Shown piece by piece: positions 16,924 to 23,628 of a stretch of 33,417 nucleotides of DNA (position 1 is the first letter of the stretch; every line of letters starts with the position of its first letter). The notes under the pieces are model-generated. The model did no database searches, was not told the DNA's origin, and worked only from the letters and a program-made list of their open reading frames with translations. Location: contig JADEXA010000069.1 of the NCBI GenBank assembly GCA_015207365.1, forward strand, positions 1 to 33,417, read 5' to 3'. The translations under genes were made by a program, and so were the position numbers. The DNA comes from Vacuolonema iberomarrocanum LEGE 07170 (lineage in GTDB: Bacteria > Cyanobacteriota > Cyanobacteriia > Elainellales > Elainellaceae).

Positions 16924-17012
16924 GTCATAAACACACGCCGCGACGTTCAGCAGCTATCAATCCCGCTCTGCTCACCGCTGACGAGAGAATCAAATCATTG
17001 GAGAACCACGAA

Positions 17013-17495
17013 ATGAAGCCCATCATGAACCTTGAGGAGGTCGAGTTCGACGACGTTGAGGAAAACGGTCTCTACACTTCAAGTAGAGGACAGATTAGTG
17101 ACCACATCGGGGCGAAGAGGCTAGGCTACAACTTGACAGTTTTGCCACCTGGGAAGGTTCAGTGCCCATTTCATAACCACCATGGTGAGGAGGAAATGTT
17201 CCTGATCCTCGAAGGCGAAGGTGAGTTGAGGTTCGGGGACAAGCGCTATCCGATCCGCAAGCATGATGTAATCGCTTGTCCTCCCGGTGGTGCAGAGGTT
17301 GCTCACCAAATCATCAACACTGGAACGACGACCATGCGTTACCTGGCGCTGTCAACGCTCGTTGATGTCGAGGCGTGCGAGTATCCGGACTCTCAGAAAG
17401 TTCTCATAGTGACCGGAAATCGTGGGGAGCGAGGTCTTCGGAAGATGTTTCGTGCTGAGAACACTGTTGACTATTACGACCGCGAGCAGTTGTAG
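17013..17495 (+). CDS. Cassette 1: cupin-domain protein
   Basis: A 160-residue single-domain cupin. Motif 1 is HNHHGEEEMFLILEGEGELR (metal-binding His and Glu) and motif 2 is PGGAEVAHQIINTG (distal His). Such small cupins bind a metal and often a small ligand; reaction unknown. The frame is open back to 16863, but the first 50 codons run through the attI core and are not cupin-like. The ATG at 17013 follows GGAG at 17000-17003. Being first in the array it should be the best expressed if a cassette promoter lies in attI. Its borders are confirmed by matching GTTAGCC and GGCTAAC boxes. Confidence 0.8.
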   Translation: MKPIMNLEEVEFDDVEENGLYTSSRGQISDHIGAKRLGYNLTVLPPGKVQCPFHNHHGEEEMFLILEGEGELRFGDKRYPIRKHDVIACPPGGAEVAHQIINTGTTTMRYLALSTLVDVEACEYPDSQKVLIVTGNRGERGLRKMFRAENTVDYYDREQL

Positions 17496-17513
17496 AGCCT
17501 TCGAGCAAGAAAC

Positions 17514-17598
17514 GGCTAACAACCGCAATGCACCGGAACTTTGAAGTATACGGTTTATAGCATAGGTTATCTGCGTCCGGTGATTGCGAACGTTAGGC
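17514..17598 (+). other. attC site of cassette 1
   Basis: R'' GGCTAAC (17514-17520) and R' GTTAGGC (17592-17598). The inner arms are CGCAATGCACCGGA and TCCGGTGATTGCG, complementary with unpaired bases on one side, the hallmark of the folded bottom-strand attC. Length 85 bp. Confidence 0.9.
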
Positions 17599-17715
17599 GG
17601 CGTTTCCGGCATTTGAATGCCGGAGGAGGATGCCCGCCGGCCACCCTCTCCCAAACACCGTTAACGGGCCTTCATCCGGTCATGTAGGGTCGAGGCGTGT
17701 TTTGCTTGAGCAATT

Positions 17716-17759
17716 CCCGAACTCTATTGTTCGGGTATGCGCCCCTCTACCAATAGAGG
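17716..17759. terminator. Two hairpins behind the reversed methyltransferase gene
   Basis: CCCGAAC/GTTCGGG (17716-17722, 17729-17735) and CCTCTA/TAGAGG (17744-17749, 17754-17759) lie just past the stop of the minus-strand gene, which ends at 17769. They probably end its transcript, or screen later cassettes from the array promoter. Neither has a T-run. Confidence 0.4.
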
Positions 17760-17768
17760 AATATTCGT

Positions 17769-18395
17769 CTACACCTTTGACGCAATCATGAATACAGATA
17801 TTCCATCTTTCGCATGACGCCACTGCCGTTCGATCTTGAATCCCGAAGATACTACTTCCTTTGCAAGCTCTTCTTCAGTAAGTACGTACAGGTCCGGCAT
17901 TAAGCCAACCAATTTGCCAATTGGCACCAACAACTTAAGGAAACGAAAGGCTGATTTTCCAAGGCACACGGTACTGCTCACGAATACACCGCCTGGTTTA
18001 AGCACTCGTGCTACTTCCGCGAATAGAGACTTTCGGTCTTCTATTAGATGAATGACGTTCAACCCTAGAACCGCATCCAGAGACTCCTCCTTTGCGTTGA
18101 GATCGGCAAGCGTTCCCAGGCTGAACGTTATGTTCTCAATGCCAGATTCAATTGCTTTACCCTTGCCAATCTGAAGCATGTTCTCGGAGATGTCTATCGC
18201 GTCGATATGAGTTACATATGGGGCATGTGCGATAGCGGTGGTTCCTGTCCCGCAGCCAAATTCAGCTATTCGCATATGTGGCGTAAAAAACTCCTGGGTT
18301 TCGGCAAGCTTTCTTTGGTAGGTTGCCTCGTCGGAAACAGGGCTTTTTGCGTATCGCTCTGCTGCCTTGTCCCAGTACTTGTCTGATATGGGCAT
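17769..18395 (-). CDS. Cassette 2: class I SAM-dependent methyltransferase, reversed
   Basis: A 208-residue methyltransferase of the Methyltransf_11 type. The SAM-binding motif I is IAEFGCGTGTTAI (residues about 43-55), followed by the acidic strand-2 end IDAIDISENML, then LDAVLGLNVIHLI and RVLKPGGVFV (motifs post-I to III). The substrate is unknown. The ATG at 18395 is preceded by GGGAGAAGGA on its strand, a good ribosome site. It is the only cassette gene in this array read against the array direction, so it needs its own promoter, presumably in the 130 bp upstream. That cassette is also the one with its own downstream hairpins. Confidence 0.8.
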   Translation of the reverse strand: MPISDKYWDKAAERYAKSPVSDEATYQRKLAETQEFFTPHMRIAEFGCGTGTTAIAHAPYVTHIDAIDISENMLQIGKGKAIESGIENITFSLGTLADLNAKEESLDAVLGLNVIHLIEDRKSLFAEVARVLKPGGVFVSSTVCLGKSAFRFLKLLVPIGKLVGLMPDLYVLTEEELAKEVVSSGFKIERQWRHAKDGISVFMIASKV

Positions 18396-18522
18396 GTCCT
18401 TCTCCCTTAAGCAATATACATAAGGTTCTTTCGATGACCGCTAAACAGCTTAACCTGCTCTTGCCCGTCTAGAACAACCGTCGCTGCTATTTGGGAGACG
18501 CGCTTTGCAAGACTGACCTAGA

Positions 18523-18624
18523 CGCCGCCTAACAAATCGCTGGAACGGACATTTGAACTGGCCCTGCGTTTGGCTACGCCAAGCCTCGGCACAGTTCAAA
18601 TGCCGCTCAGCTCAAACGTTATCG
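18523..18624 (+). other. attC site of cassette 2
   Basis: R'' box CGCCGCCTAAC (18523-18533) is an exact 11-base complement of the cassette start GTTAGGCGGCG at 17592. R' is GTTATCG (18618-18624). The long stem GACATTTGAACTG / CAGTTCAAATG closes a loop of about 30 bases. Length about 102 bp. Confidence 0.9.
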
Positions 18625-18644
18625 GCTGACACGAGATTGCGCTG

Positions 18645-18980
18645 ATGGATACCGACATTCGTTTGTGTGGTCAGATTGATCGCTGGCCTAGCAAAACCGA
18701 AATGGCGAGCCTAATGAAATCCGCAGGATTCTCAGTTTACGTTAGACGGTATTCGATTCGCCTACAAGATTGTGAACATTTCGTCTTTCAAGAATATGGC
18801 GGCGATCTTGGCGATCCGCAATTCGACGCGGATGCGAGAACTCTTGAAAAAATGCTCGAAGATGGTGGCCGCGTTTCTGCTGCGCTCGCGTCGGCAGACA
18901 TTCGCCATCGCTTTGAACTGTACAATAAGCGAGATGAGATGGTCGGCTACCTTCACCATCGGTGGCCTCAAGAAATGTAG
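18645..18980 (+). CDS. Cassette 3: hypothetical protein
   Basis: A 111-residue soluble protein, slightly basic at the N-terminus, with no family I recognise. It has one compact charged stretch (RYSIRLQDCEHFVFQEYGGD) and ends HHRWPQEM. No signal peptide or membrane segment. The ATG at 18645 lies 27 bases after the cassette border with no strong ribosome site. It is supported as a gene by filling the cassette in the forward direction between two matched core boxes. Confidence 0.6.
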   Translation: MDTDIRLCGQIDRWPSKTEMASLMKSAGFSVYVRRYSIRLQDCEHFVFQEYGGDLGDPQFDADARTLEKMLEDGGRVSAALASADIRHRFELYNKRDEMVGYLHHRWPQEM

Positions 18981-19001
18981 TCGATACTTAACGCAGAATG
19001 C

Positions 19002-19093
19002 CCGATAACAATGCCGTGAACCGGAGCGGCAAAGTCGGGCGGAATTGAAATGGACAATCTTTCGTCGCCGCCCGGTTACGGCAGTCGTTCTGT
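19002..19093 (+). other. attC site of cassette 3
   Basis: R'' CCGATAAC (19002-19009) complements the cassette start GTTATCGG at 18618. Arms TGCCGTGAACCGGAGCGGC and GCCGCCCGGTTACGGCA pair with two unpaired bases. R' is GTTCTGT (19087-19093), the first base after G belonging to cassette 4. Confidence 0.85.
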
Positions 19094-19111
19094 CGCTCAA
19101 AGGAGAACCCG

Positions 19112-19531
19112 TTGATTCGCTTCCCCGCACAAGACTCGAAGGAAAACTGTCTTGCTGCGTTCTGGCGATGGATCGCTATTCTTGAGGCAGATGACTACGA
19201 CGGCGCAGTTGATGCCCTCTACTGGGACAAGCCGACCTCTTGGACGGGAGCCATACTCAAAGAACGAATCACAACTTTCTTTGGTGGCGATGATCCGTGG
19301 TTTGTCGTCGTTCCTAATGAACGTTTGATTGGCGTCATCAACGATGCGTGTGAATATGCTACCCTACAAACCAATGATCGAAGCGGTTGGTTCATGGCCC
19401 AGATCCCGCTAACGACGAAACCCAACGATCCGAAAGATGACGAGATTCCACTTATGGGGCTCGCATCGTCTTTCTTTGTGCGCGAGATTGACGGCCAATA
19501 CGTAATGGAGCACGAGATATTTCACGTCTGA
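19112..19531 (+). CDS. Cassette 4: hypothetical protein
   Basis: A 139-residue acidic soluble protein, no family recognised. It starts with TTG at 19112, preceded by GGAGAA (AAAGGAG around 19098-19104), a better signal than any internal ATG. It has WTGAILKERITTFFGGDDPW and ends with a short beta-rich stretch (EIDGQYVMEHEIFHV). Size and charge resemble immunity-type or stress cassette proteins, but that is only an impression. Borders are secure: GTTCTGTCGC at 19087 against GCGACAGAAC at 19548. Confidence 0.6.
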   Translation: MIRFPAQDSKENCLAAFWRWIAILEADDYDGAVDALYWDKPTSWTGAILKERITTFFGGDDPWFVVVPNERLIGVINDACEYATLQTNDRSGWFMAQIPLTTKPNDPKDDEIPLMGLASSFFVREIDGQYVMEHEIFHV

Positions 19532-19547
19532 TCGCAACTACGGAAAC

Positions 19548-19640
19548 GCGACAGAACAAATCGGTGAACGGGAGGGCTCGGCGCAGTCGGTCCTGAAGTC
19601 AACGTCCTCTCCTCGCCCCCCGTTACCTCAGACGTTATCC
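19548..19640 (+). other. attC site of cassette 4
   Basis: R'' GCGACAGAAC (19548-19557) is a 10-base complement of the cassette start at 19087. Inner arms ATCGGTGAACGGGAGGGC and GCCCCCCGTTACC pair. R' is GTTATCC (19634-19640). Confidence 0.85.
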
Positions 19641-19652
19641 GACTCGACAAAC

Positions 19653-20213
19653 GTGAATCTGACTGAATCATATCTCGAATCCTTTGTTCAAACGCTGTCC
19701 TCAAATGGAACGACGTTTGAGGATGGTCTTTCTGACCGTGAAATCGAGTGTATTGAAAATCAATGGAGTTTCAGGTTTCCACCAGACTTGCGGCAATTAC
19801 TTCAATACGCATTGCCAACCTCCGAACGATTTCCCAATTGGCGATCGGAATCCGCAAAATCTCTTGAACGGCGTATCAATTGGCCTTATCGGGGCATGTG
19901 CTTTGACATCAAAAACAATGCGTTTTGGTTAGATACCTGGCAGGAACGCCCAGATTCCATTGACTCCGCAAATCAAATCGCCAAAACTGCCATCTCTCAG
20001 GCTCCATTTTTGATTCCAATATATTCGCACAGATACATACCTGATGCTCCGTCCGAAATTGGGAATCCAGTTTTTTCCGTCTATCAAACCGATATAATCT
20101 TTTACGGTTTCGACCTTTCTCACTATCTCGAACGAGAATTTGGTGTTGCCAATCCGAATACGATCCCTGACGAACCCAGAAAAATTGCGTTCTGGGAGGA
20201 AATCGTCGGATAA
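19653..20213 (+). CDS. Cassette 5: SMI1/KNR4 (SUKH)-like protein
   Basis: A 186-residue protein with a GTG start 19 bases after the cassette border. The order LSDREIECIENQW / FRFPPDLRQLL near residues 26-50, PIYSHRYIPDAP near 133-144 and PVFSVYQTDIIFYGFDLSHY near 150-169 matches the SUKH superfamily: helical E-x-x-L/I start, P-x-D-L, a beta strand with I-x-x-H/Y-R and a final strand with hydrophobic V-x-Q-x-D. Many bacterial SUKH proteins are immunity proteins of toxin systems; no toxin lies beside it. The stop codon (20211-20213) is inside the R'' box of its attC. Confidence 0.65.
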   Translation: MNLTESYLESFVQTLSSNGTTFEDGLSDREIECIENQWSFRFPPDLRQLLQYALPTSERFPNWRSESAKSLERRINWPYRGMCFDIKNNAFWLDTWQERPDSIDSANQIAKTAISQAPFLIPIYSHRYIPDAPSEIGNPVFSVYQTDIIFYGFDLSHYLEREFGVANPNTIPDEPRKIAFWEEIVG

Positions 20214-20299
20214 CAAACAAATGCACCGGAACGCGGATGTCCGGCCAGTTTTCAAATGAGGGTCTCTCCGTCCGCGTCCGGTGATTTGAAACGTTAGAC
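20205..20299 (+). other. attC site of cassette 5
   Basis: R'' GTCGGATAAC (20205-20214) complements the cassette start GTTATCCGAC at 19634. Arms CACCGGAACGCGGA and TCCGCGTCCGGTG pair with one extra unpaired A, as in classic attC. R' is GTTAGAC (20293-20299). Confidence 0.9.
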
Positions 20300-20440
20300 T
20301 GCATTTAAGCAAGCACAATTTCTCCTGAACAAGCTACTCTCGAATAGGTAAATAAGGAGTTTGAGCCTTGTCACTACTCAATAAAGATTCGTTATTGCAA
20401 CTTCCTTATTCAGATAGACAGCTTATAGTCGTTTTTCCAT

Positions 20441-21664
20441 ATGAAACACGCATCACATGATGAAGCCCTCTCGCAAGGCGCCAGCCAAGTGGCCAAAGCG
20501 ATCGAGGACGCGCGCAAGATTATGTTCGACGCGCCCTGGGTCGCCCAGAGCCCAAATCCTGAACGGGAACGCGCTGCCGCCGAGCGACAGCTAAAGCATC
20601 AGCTCTCGGCTGCGCTTGACCAAGGGTTCGTCCTTCACGACGTGAACCAGCCAGAGCTTCGGCTGCTGAACCAACATAACCAGTTCGGTCTGGTGAACCC
20701 AGACAACCGGTACCACATCGCCAACATCACGACTCCCGGCACCTATACCTTGCGTGGCAGGCGGGGAACCAGCGCCGATTTGCAGATCCAGGTGGGCGCG
20801 GGTGACCCGGGTTTCACTGACGAGACCAACCTCGATCCCGTGAGCCTGCTTTCGCTTGACGACCTCCAGGTCGAGGATGACGGCACCTTCGAGATTACGA
20901 TCAGCGACACCGACTCGGGTGGAAACTGGCTCAGCAACACCAACGGGGCCCTCACGGCGAAGAACCTCCTGATTCGCGAGAGCTTCATGGACTGGAACAC
21001 CGAAGTGGGCACTACCTGGTACCTCGAGCGCACGGACACGCGCGGCATGCCGAGCCCGCTCCCTGATCGCGATCTCGTCAACTACCAGTACGAACGCGCC
21101 GCGCACTACCTCGTGGCGTCTGCCGCCGCCTGGGTCAAGCTGGTTACCTTTCTGCGGGAAGAGATTCCGCCGGATATTCTGACTCCGCCGCTCGAAAGCA
21201 AACTCCCGGGCCAATACACCTCCACTGGCATCTTCGAAATCCGTCCGTATCGGGCCGTCATCATCACGCTGCCCAAGGTGCGCGCACGGTACCAGGCCGC
21301 CCAAGTCGGTGACCTCTGGTTCAGCGGCCTGGACTTTTGCCACCGCCAGACGAGCCTCACCCTCTCGCAAGCGCGACAAAGTTGCGACGGTCTCTATCGG
21401 CTGGTGCTGAGCGCCCGAGATCCCGGCGTAGCCAATTGGCTAGATCCAGCCGGCGCGTCTACCGCCTTCGTCTACATTCGATGGCAAGGACTCCAGACGG
21501 AAGGCCCTCTCAAGCCATCAAAGTTTCCCAGGGCCCGCGTGGTCGATTTCAGGGAGATCCGCGATCATCTACCCGACGACGAGCCGGACTTCTCTGCTGA
21601 GGAGCGAGTAGAGCAGCTAGCCGCTAGGCAGGCTTCGGGGTTGAGAAGTCCGCGCGCGTTCTAG
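20441..21664 (+). CDS. Cassette 6a: DUF1214-like protein
   Basis: A 407-residue GC-rich protein that resembles DUF1214 proteins. It shows NQFGLVNPDNRYHIANITTP (residues about 80-100) followed by TYTLRGRRGTSADLQIQVG, then FEITISDTDSGGNWL and a C-terminal part with YRLVLSARDPGVANWLDPAG. These proteins are widespread in soil bacteria, often near lipid or steroid genes; function unknown. No signal peptide. The ATG at 20441 is 140 bp after the cassette border, a long leader for a cassette, and has no clear ribosome site. At about 1.2 kb it is large for a cassette gene. The unit lacks a matching attC directly behind it. Confidence 0.6.
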   Translation: MKHASHDEALSQGASQVAKAIEDARKIMFDAPWVAQSPNPERERAAAERQLKHQLSAALDQGFVLHDVNQPELRLLNQHNQFGLVNPDNRYHIANITTPGTYTLRGRRGTSADLQIQVGAGDPGFTDETNLDPVSLLSLDDLQVEDDGTFEITISDTDSGGNWLSNTNGALTAKNLLIRESFMDWNTEVGTTWYLERTDTRGMPSPLPDRDLVNYQYERAAHYLVASAAAWVKLVTFLREEIPPDILTPPLESKLPGQYTSTGIFEIRPYRAVIITLPKVRARYQAAQVGDLWFSGLDFCHRQTSLTLSQARQSCDGLYRLVLSARDPGVANWLDPAGASTAFVYIRWQGLQTEGPLKPSKFPRARVVDFREIRDHLPDDEPDFSAEERVEQLAARQASGLRSPRAF

Positions 21665-21728
21665 GCTACGGCTCTGTTCGAGCGAGGCGGAGGACGCGTC
21701 TTGGCTGCTGCGGACTGGAGTACATGCC

Positions 21729-22034
21729 TTGCTGGTGTCGGTGGAGTCGATACCGCGGATGTGGATTTCGATCGACGATTCGGGCCACACGACTGAAGAC
21801 ATCAAATTCATGCTCCTTGGGCGGTCGATTAATGACCAGCCTGTGGTTGCTGTTCATGTCGAGCGTGGCGACCAAATCCGGCTGGTTAGCGCCAGCAGAG
21901 CGACCAAGCGTGAACGAAAATCTATGAGCAAGGAACTCCCTGGCGAAATGCGAGACGAGTACGACTTCTCAAAGGGTCACCGCGGCAAGTATGCCGATGA
22001 GTACATGAGGAGCTCAAGTCAGACTCCTCGCTGA
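21729..22034 (+). pseudogene. Cassette 6b: BrnT-type toxin C-terminal fragment fused in frame to its antitoxin-like partner
   Basis: One open frame with two pieces. Residues about 12-65 (ISIDDSGHTTEDIKFMLLG, then VHVERGDQIRLVSASRATKR) match the second half of BrnT ribonuclease toxins; the first half, with the catalytic histidine region, is missing in all frames upstream. From M66 (ATG at 21924) the sequence SKELPGEMRDEYDFSKGHRG then KYADEYM looks like the short antitoxin with the EYDFSK.RGKY motif that follows such toxins. No stop separates them. A truncated toxin with a nearly whole antitoxin is probably inactive. Stable toxin-antitoxin pairs are common in large cassette arrays. Confidence 0.55.
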
Positions 22035-22066
22035 TTTAACCCCGCAGCGAGGCTCAGTTCTGAGCG

Positions 22067-22190
22067 CCCTCTAACAAGCCGTTGAAGTGGACGCAGAATC
22101 AGCGCATTCCTCAACTCCACTGCGGGAACCACGTCGACCGAAGTACATTTGAGACCGCCCCTCTGCGCCACTTAACGGCGGCTATTAGAT
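22067..22190 (+). other. attC site at the end of the main array
   Basis: R'' CCCTCTAAC (22067-22075) with L'' AGCCGTTGAAGTGG, and L' CCACTTAACGGCGG followed by R' ATTAGAT (22184-22190). The core G is replaced by A, so recombination there is doubtful. R'' does not complement the start GTTAGACTGC of the unit at 20293, so this attC came with a different cassette. Confidence 0.75.
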
Positions 22191-22300
22191 TGCTTGGGTT
22201 ATGAATGGATGCGGTTGTTGCAAGGTATCTGTGAGTCGTCGAAGCCCAGGTGAATGAATATACCCTCAAGCAACAAGCAATCTTTTTGCACTCCAGGATT

Positions 22301-22318
22301 GACGTTGACGTTAAGGTT
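22301..22318. promoter_or_regulatory. MerR operator, site 1 (own promoter)
   Basis: GACGTTGACGTTAAGGTT lies between TTGACG (22299) and GATAAA (22321), just before the merR gene. It matches 14 of 18 bases with the site at 22745-22762. MerR proteins usually bind a dyad between -35 and -10. The TTGACGT.AA type resembles sites of LiuR-like MerR proteins from proteobacteria. Confidence 0.5.
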
Positions 22319-22334
22319 GCGATAAAACGGAAGC

Positions 22335-22724
22335 ATGCACACGAAAATGCGGATAGGAGAGTTAGCCCAGCGATCAGGGTTGACCCCTCGCACCATTCGC
22401 TACTACGAGAGCCTTGGGCTCCTCGAACCGAGCGAACGCGAGGGAAACGGGTTTCGCTACTATGGCGAAACTGAGCTAACTCGACTTCAGAAGATTACGA
22501 CTCTCAAAGAACTGGGCTTGAGCTTAGAAGAGATTGCGCTCGTGATTCCCCTTTACTTTGAGGACTCGACTGGACTGAAAGGGAAGCGAAAAGTTTTGGA
22601 AATTCTTCGATCTCATCTTCAGGAAACGGATGACAAAATTGAAGCGTTGAAGCAGTTTCGATCCGAACTAAGAGCGAATATTGAACGAATTGAACACTTG
22701 ATTGAGGAGCATAGAGAACGATAA
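22335..22724 (+). CDS. MerR-family transcriptional regulator
   Basis: A 129-residue regulator. The winged helix-turn-helix has GELAQRSGLTPRTIRYYE, then GLLEPSEREGNGFRYY, typical of MerR, followed by a long dimerising helix (KVLEILRSHLQETDDKIEAL). It has no cysteine at all, so it is not a metal- or iron-sulphur-type sensor such as CueR or SoxR; a small organic ligand is likelier. The start is ATG 22335 or 22347; the first has GGA close upstream. Two copies of one operator-like sequence, before and after the gene, suggest self-control and control of what follows. The gene sits directly after the cassette array but is not bounded by attC on its right. Confidence 0.8.
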   Translation: MHTKMRIGELAQRSGLTPRTIRYYESLGLLEPSEREGNGFRYYGETELTRLQKITTLKELGLSLEEIALVIPLYFEDSTGLKGKRKVLEILRSHLQETDDKIEALKQFRSELRANIERIEHLIEEHRER

Positions 22725-22744
22725 TATTTTTTTGCCCGCATTCT

Positions 22745-22762
22745 AACGTTGACGTCAAAGTC
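22745..22762. promoter_or_regulatory. MerR operator, site 2 (downstream promoter)
   Basis: AACGTTGACGTCAAAGTC, with the perfect 10-bp palindrome TTGACGTCAA at 22749-22758, repeats site 1. It starts 21 bases after the merR stop and would drive the degraded frame and the ridA-like gene beyond. Confidence 0.5.
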
Positions 22763-22829
22763 ATCTCTTGACCATCAAGGAGATACCTAGAGGATTGAAG
22801 ACAGCACATCAATTCTGATTGAGCTTTAG

Positions 22830-23047
22830 AACGAGTGGTTGAACCAGGATGGGAAGCTTCATTCCCTGATGCAAAATCGGGAGCAGTTTCGGGCTGCGAT
22901 CGCATCAGCCAAGACTGCTCTGGAAACGGCGCGTCGCAGTAACAGTTTTTAGAAAATGTTGTTCATCATTTCGGAGAACGAATCACGTCGGACGAGTTTA
23001 TCCAGCGGCTTACTATTTCAAGCGACAATTTTGTTGCAGTCTACTAG
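22830..23047 (+). pseudogene. Degraded reading frame between merR and the RidA-like gene
   Basis: Frame A (22830-22952) reads EWLNQDGKLHSLMQNREQFR, then AAIASAKTALETARRSNSF and stop. Frame B (22949-23047) reads LENVVHHFGERITSDEF, then IQRLTISSDNFVAVY and stop. The two join smoothly if one base is shifted in the T-run 22946-22950. A HIP1 octamer is present. It looks like the tail of a resident gene whose front was lost. I do not recognise the family. Confidence 0.4.
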
Positions 23048-23065
23048 CAAAGGAGTGGAATTAAC

Positions 23066-23596
23066 ATGAACCGTCTTCAGTTTTTGAGCTATGCAATTTC
23101 CTCCGCTGCTATGGTTTCAGTCATTCATTTGACTGGATTTACAGCAAAATCCCAACCAATATCCAATAGATCAGTAGCTCAGACAAAGACCGCACAAGGC
23201 ATAAGGAAAGACATGCAAATTGAGCGTAAGAACTATCCTCATCTCGATACACCCGTGGGTCCGTATGTTCATGCTGTGAGCTATGACGGCTTACTTTTTC
23301 TGTCAGGTTTAACGGCGTTCAACACACCAGCTCAAACCGGCGATCTTGCGACTCAGGCTGAAGCTGTTTTTGAACAAATTGGGAGCATTCTCGAAGCTGA
23401 AAGGATTAGCTTTAAAAATCTGCTCAAAGTGACAATTTTTGTAACAGCTTTTGGGGAAGTTGATAAATTGAGGGATGTTTTATTTAGTCATTATCAGAAT
23501 AACTTACCAGCCAGTTCACTCATTCAAGTCAAGAGCCTGTTTGCACCAGAATTAAAAATAGAAGTTGAAGCGATCGTAGCCCTAGCTGGTTCATAG
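23066..23596 (+). CDS. RidA-family protein with N-terminal signal-like segment
   Basis: A 176-residue protein. Residues 1-30 form a hydrophobic signal-like segment (FLSYAISSAAMVSVIHLTG), unusual for RidA, which is normally cytosolic and about 130 residues. From about residue 55 the RidA fold follows: TPVGPYVHAVSYDGLLFLSG, LLKVTIFVTAFGEVDKL and ELKIEVEAIVAL. Archetypal RidA deaminates enamines/imines using the Arg of PARS.VEV; here the matching segment is LPASSLIQV, with Ser in place of Arg, so the classical deaminase activity is unlikely. The ATG has AAAGGAG 10 bases upstream. It is probably exported to the periplasm or thylakoid lumen, and lies downstream of the second MerR operator. Confidence 0.75.
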   Translation: MNRLQFLSYAISSAAMVSVIHLTGFTAKSQPISNRSVAQTKTAQGIRKDMQIERKNYPHLDTPVGPYVHAVSYDGLLFLSGLTAFNTPAQTGDLATQAEAVFEQIGSILEAERISFKNLLKVTIFVTAFGEVDKLRDVLFSHYQNNLPASSLIQVKSLFAPELKIEVEAIVALAGS

Positions 23597-23628
23597 CGTT
23601 TCGAGTGCCTCTTCCTTAGCTACATGCC

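Larger units (their letters stand above)
15730..22190. mobile_element. Integron: intact integrase, attI and six-unit cassette array
   Basis: The minus-strand integrase (15730-16695), an attI region with a 40-bp tandem repeat and core GTTAGCC (16917), then cassettes on the plus side with attC sites at 17514, 18523, 19002, 19548, 20205 and 22067. For the first five cassettes the bases after the core G at the cassette start are the reverse complement of the R'' box of its own attC (8 to 11 matched bases), as expected of genuine circularisable cassettes. The sixth unit fails this test. No HIP1 octamers occur in the segment, unlike the flanks. More attC sites lie downstream to 29.9 kb. Confidence 0.9.
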
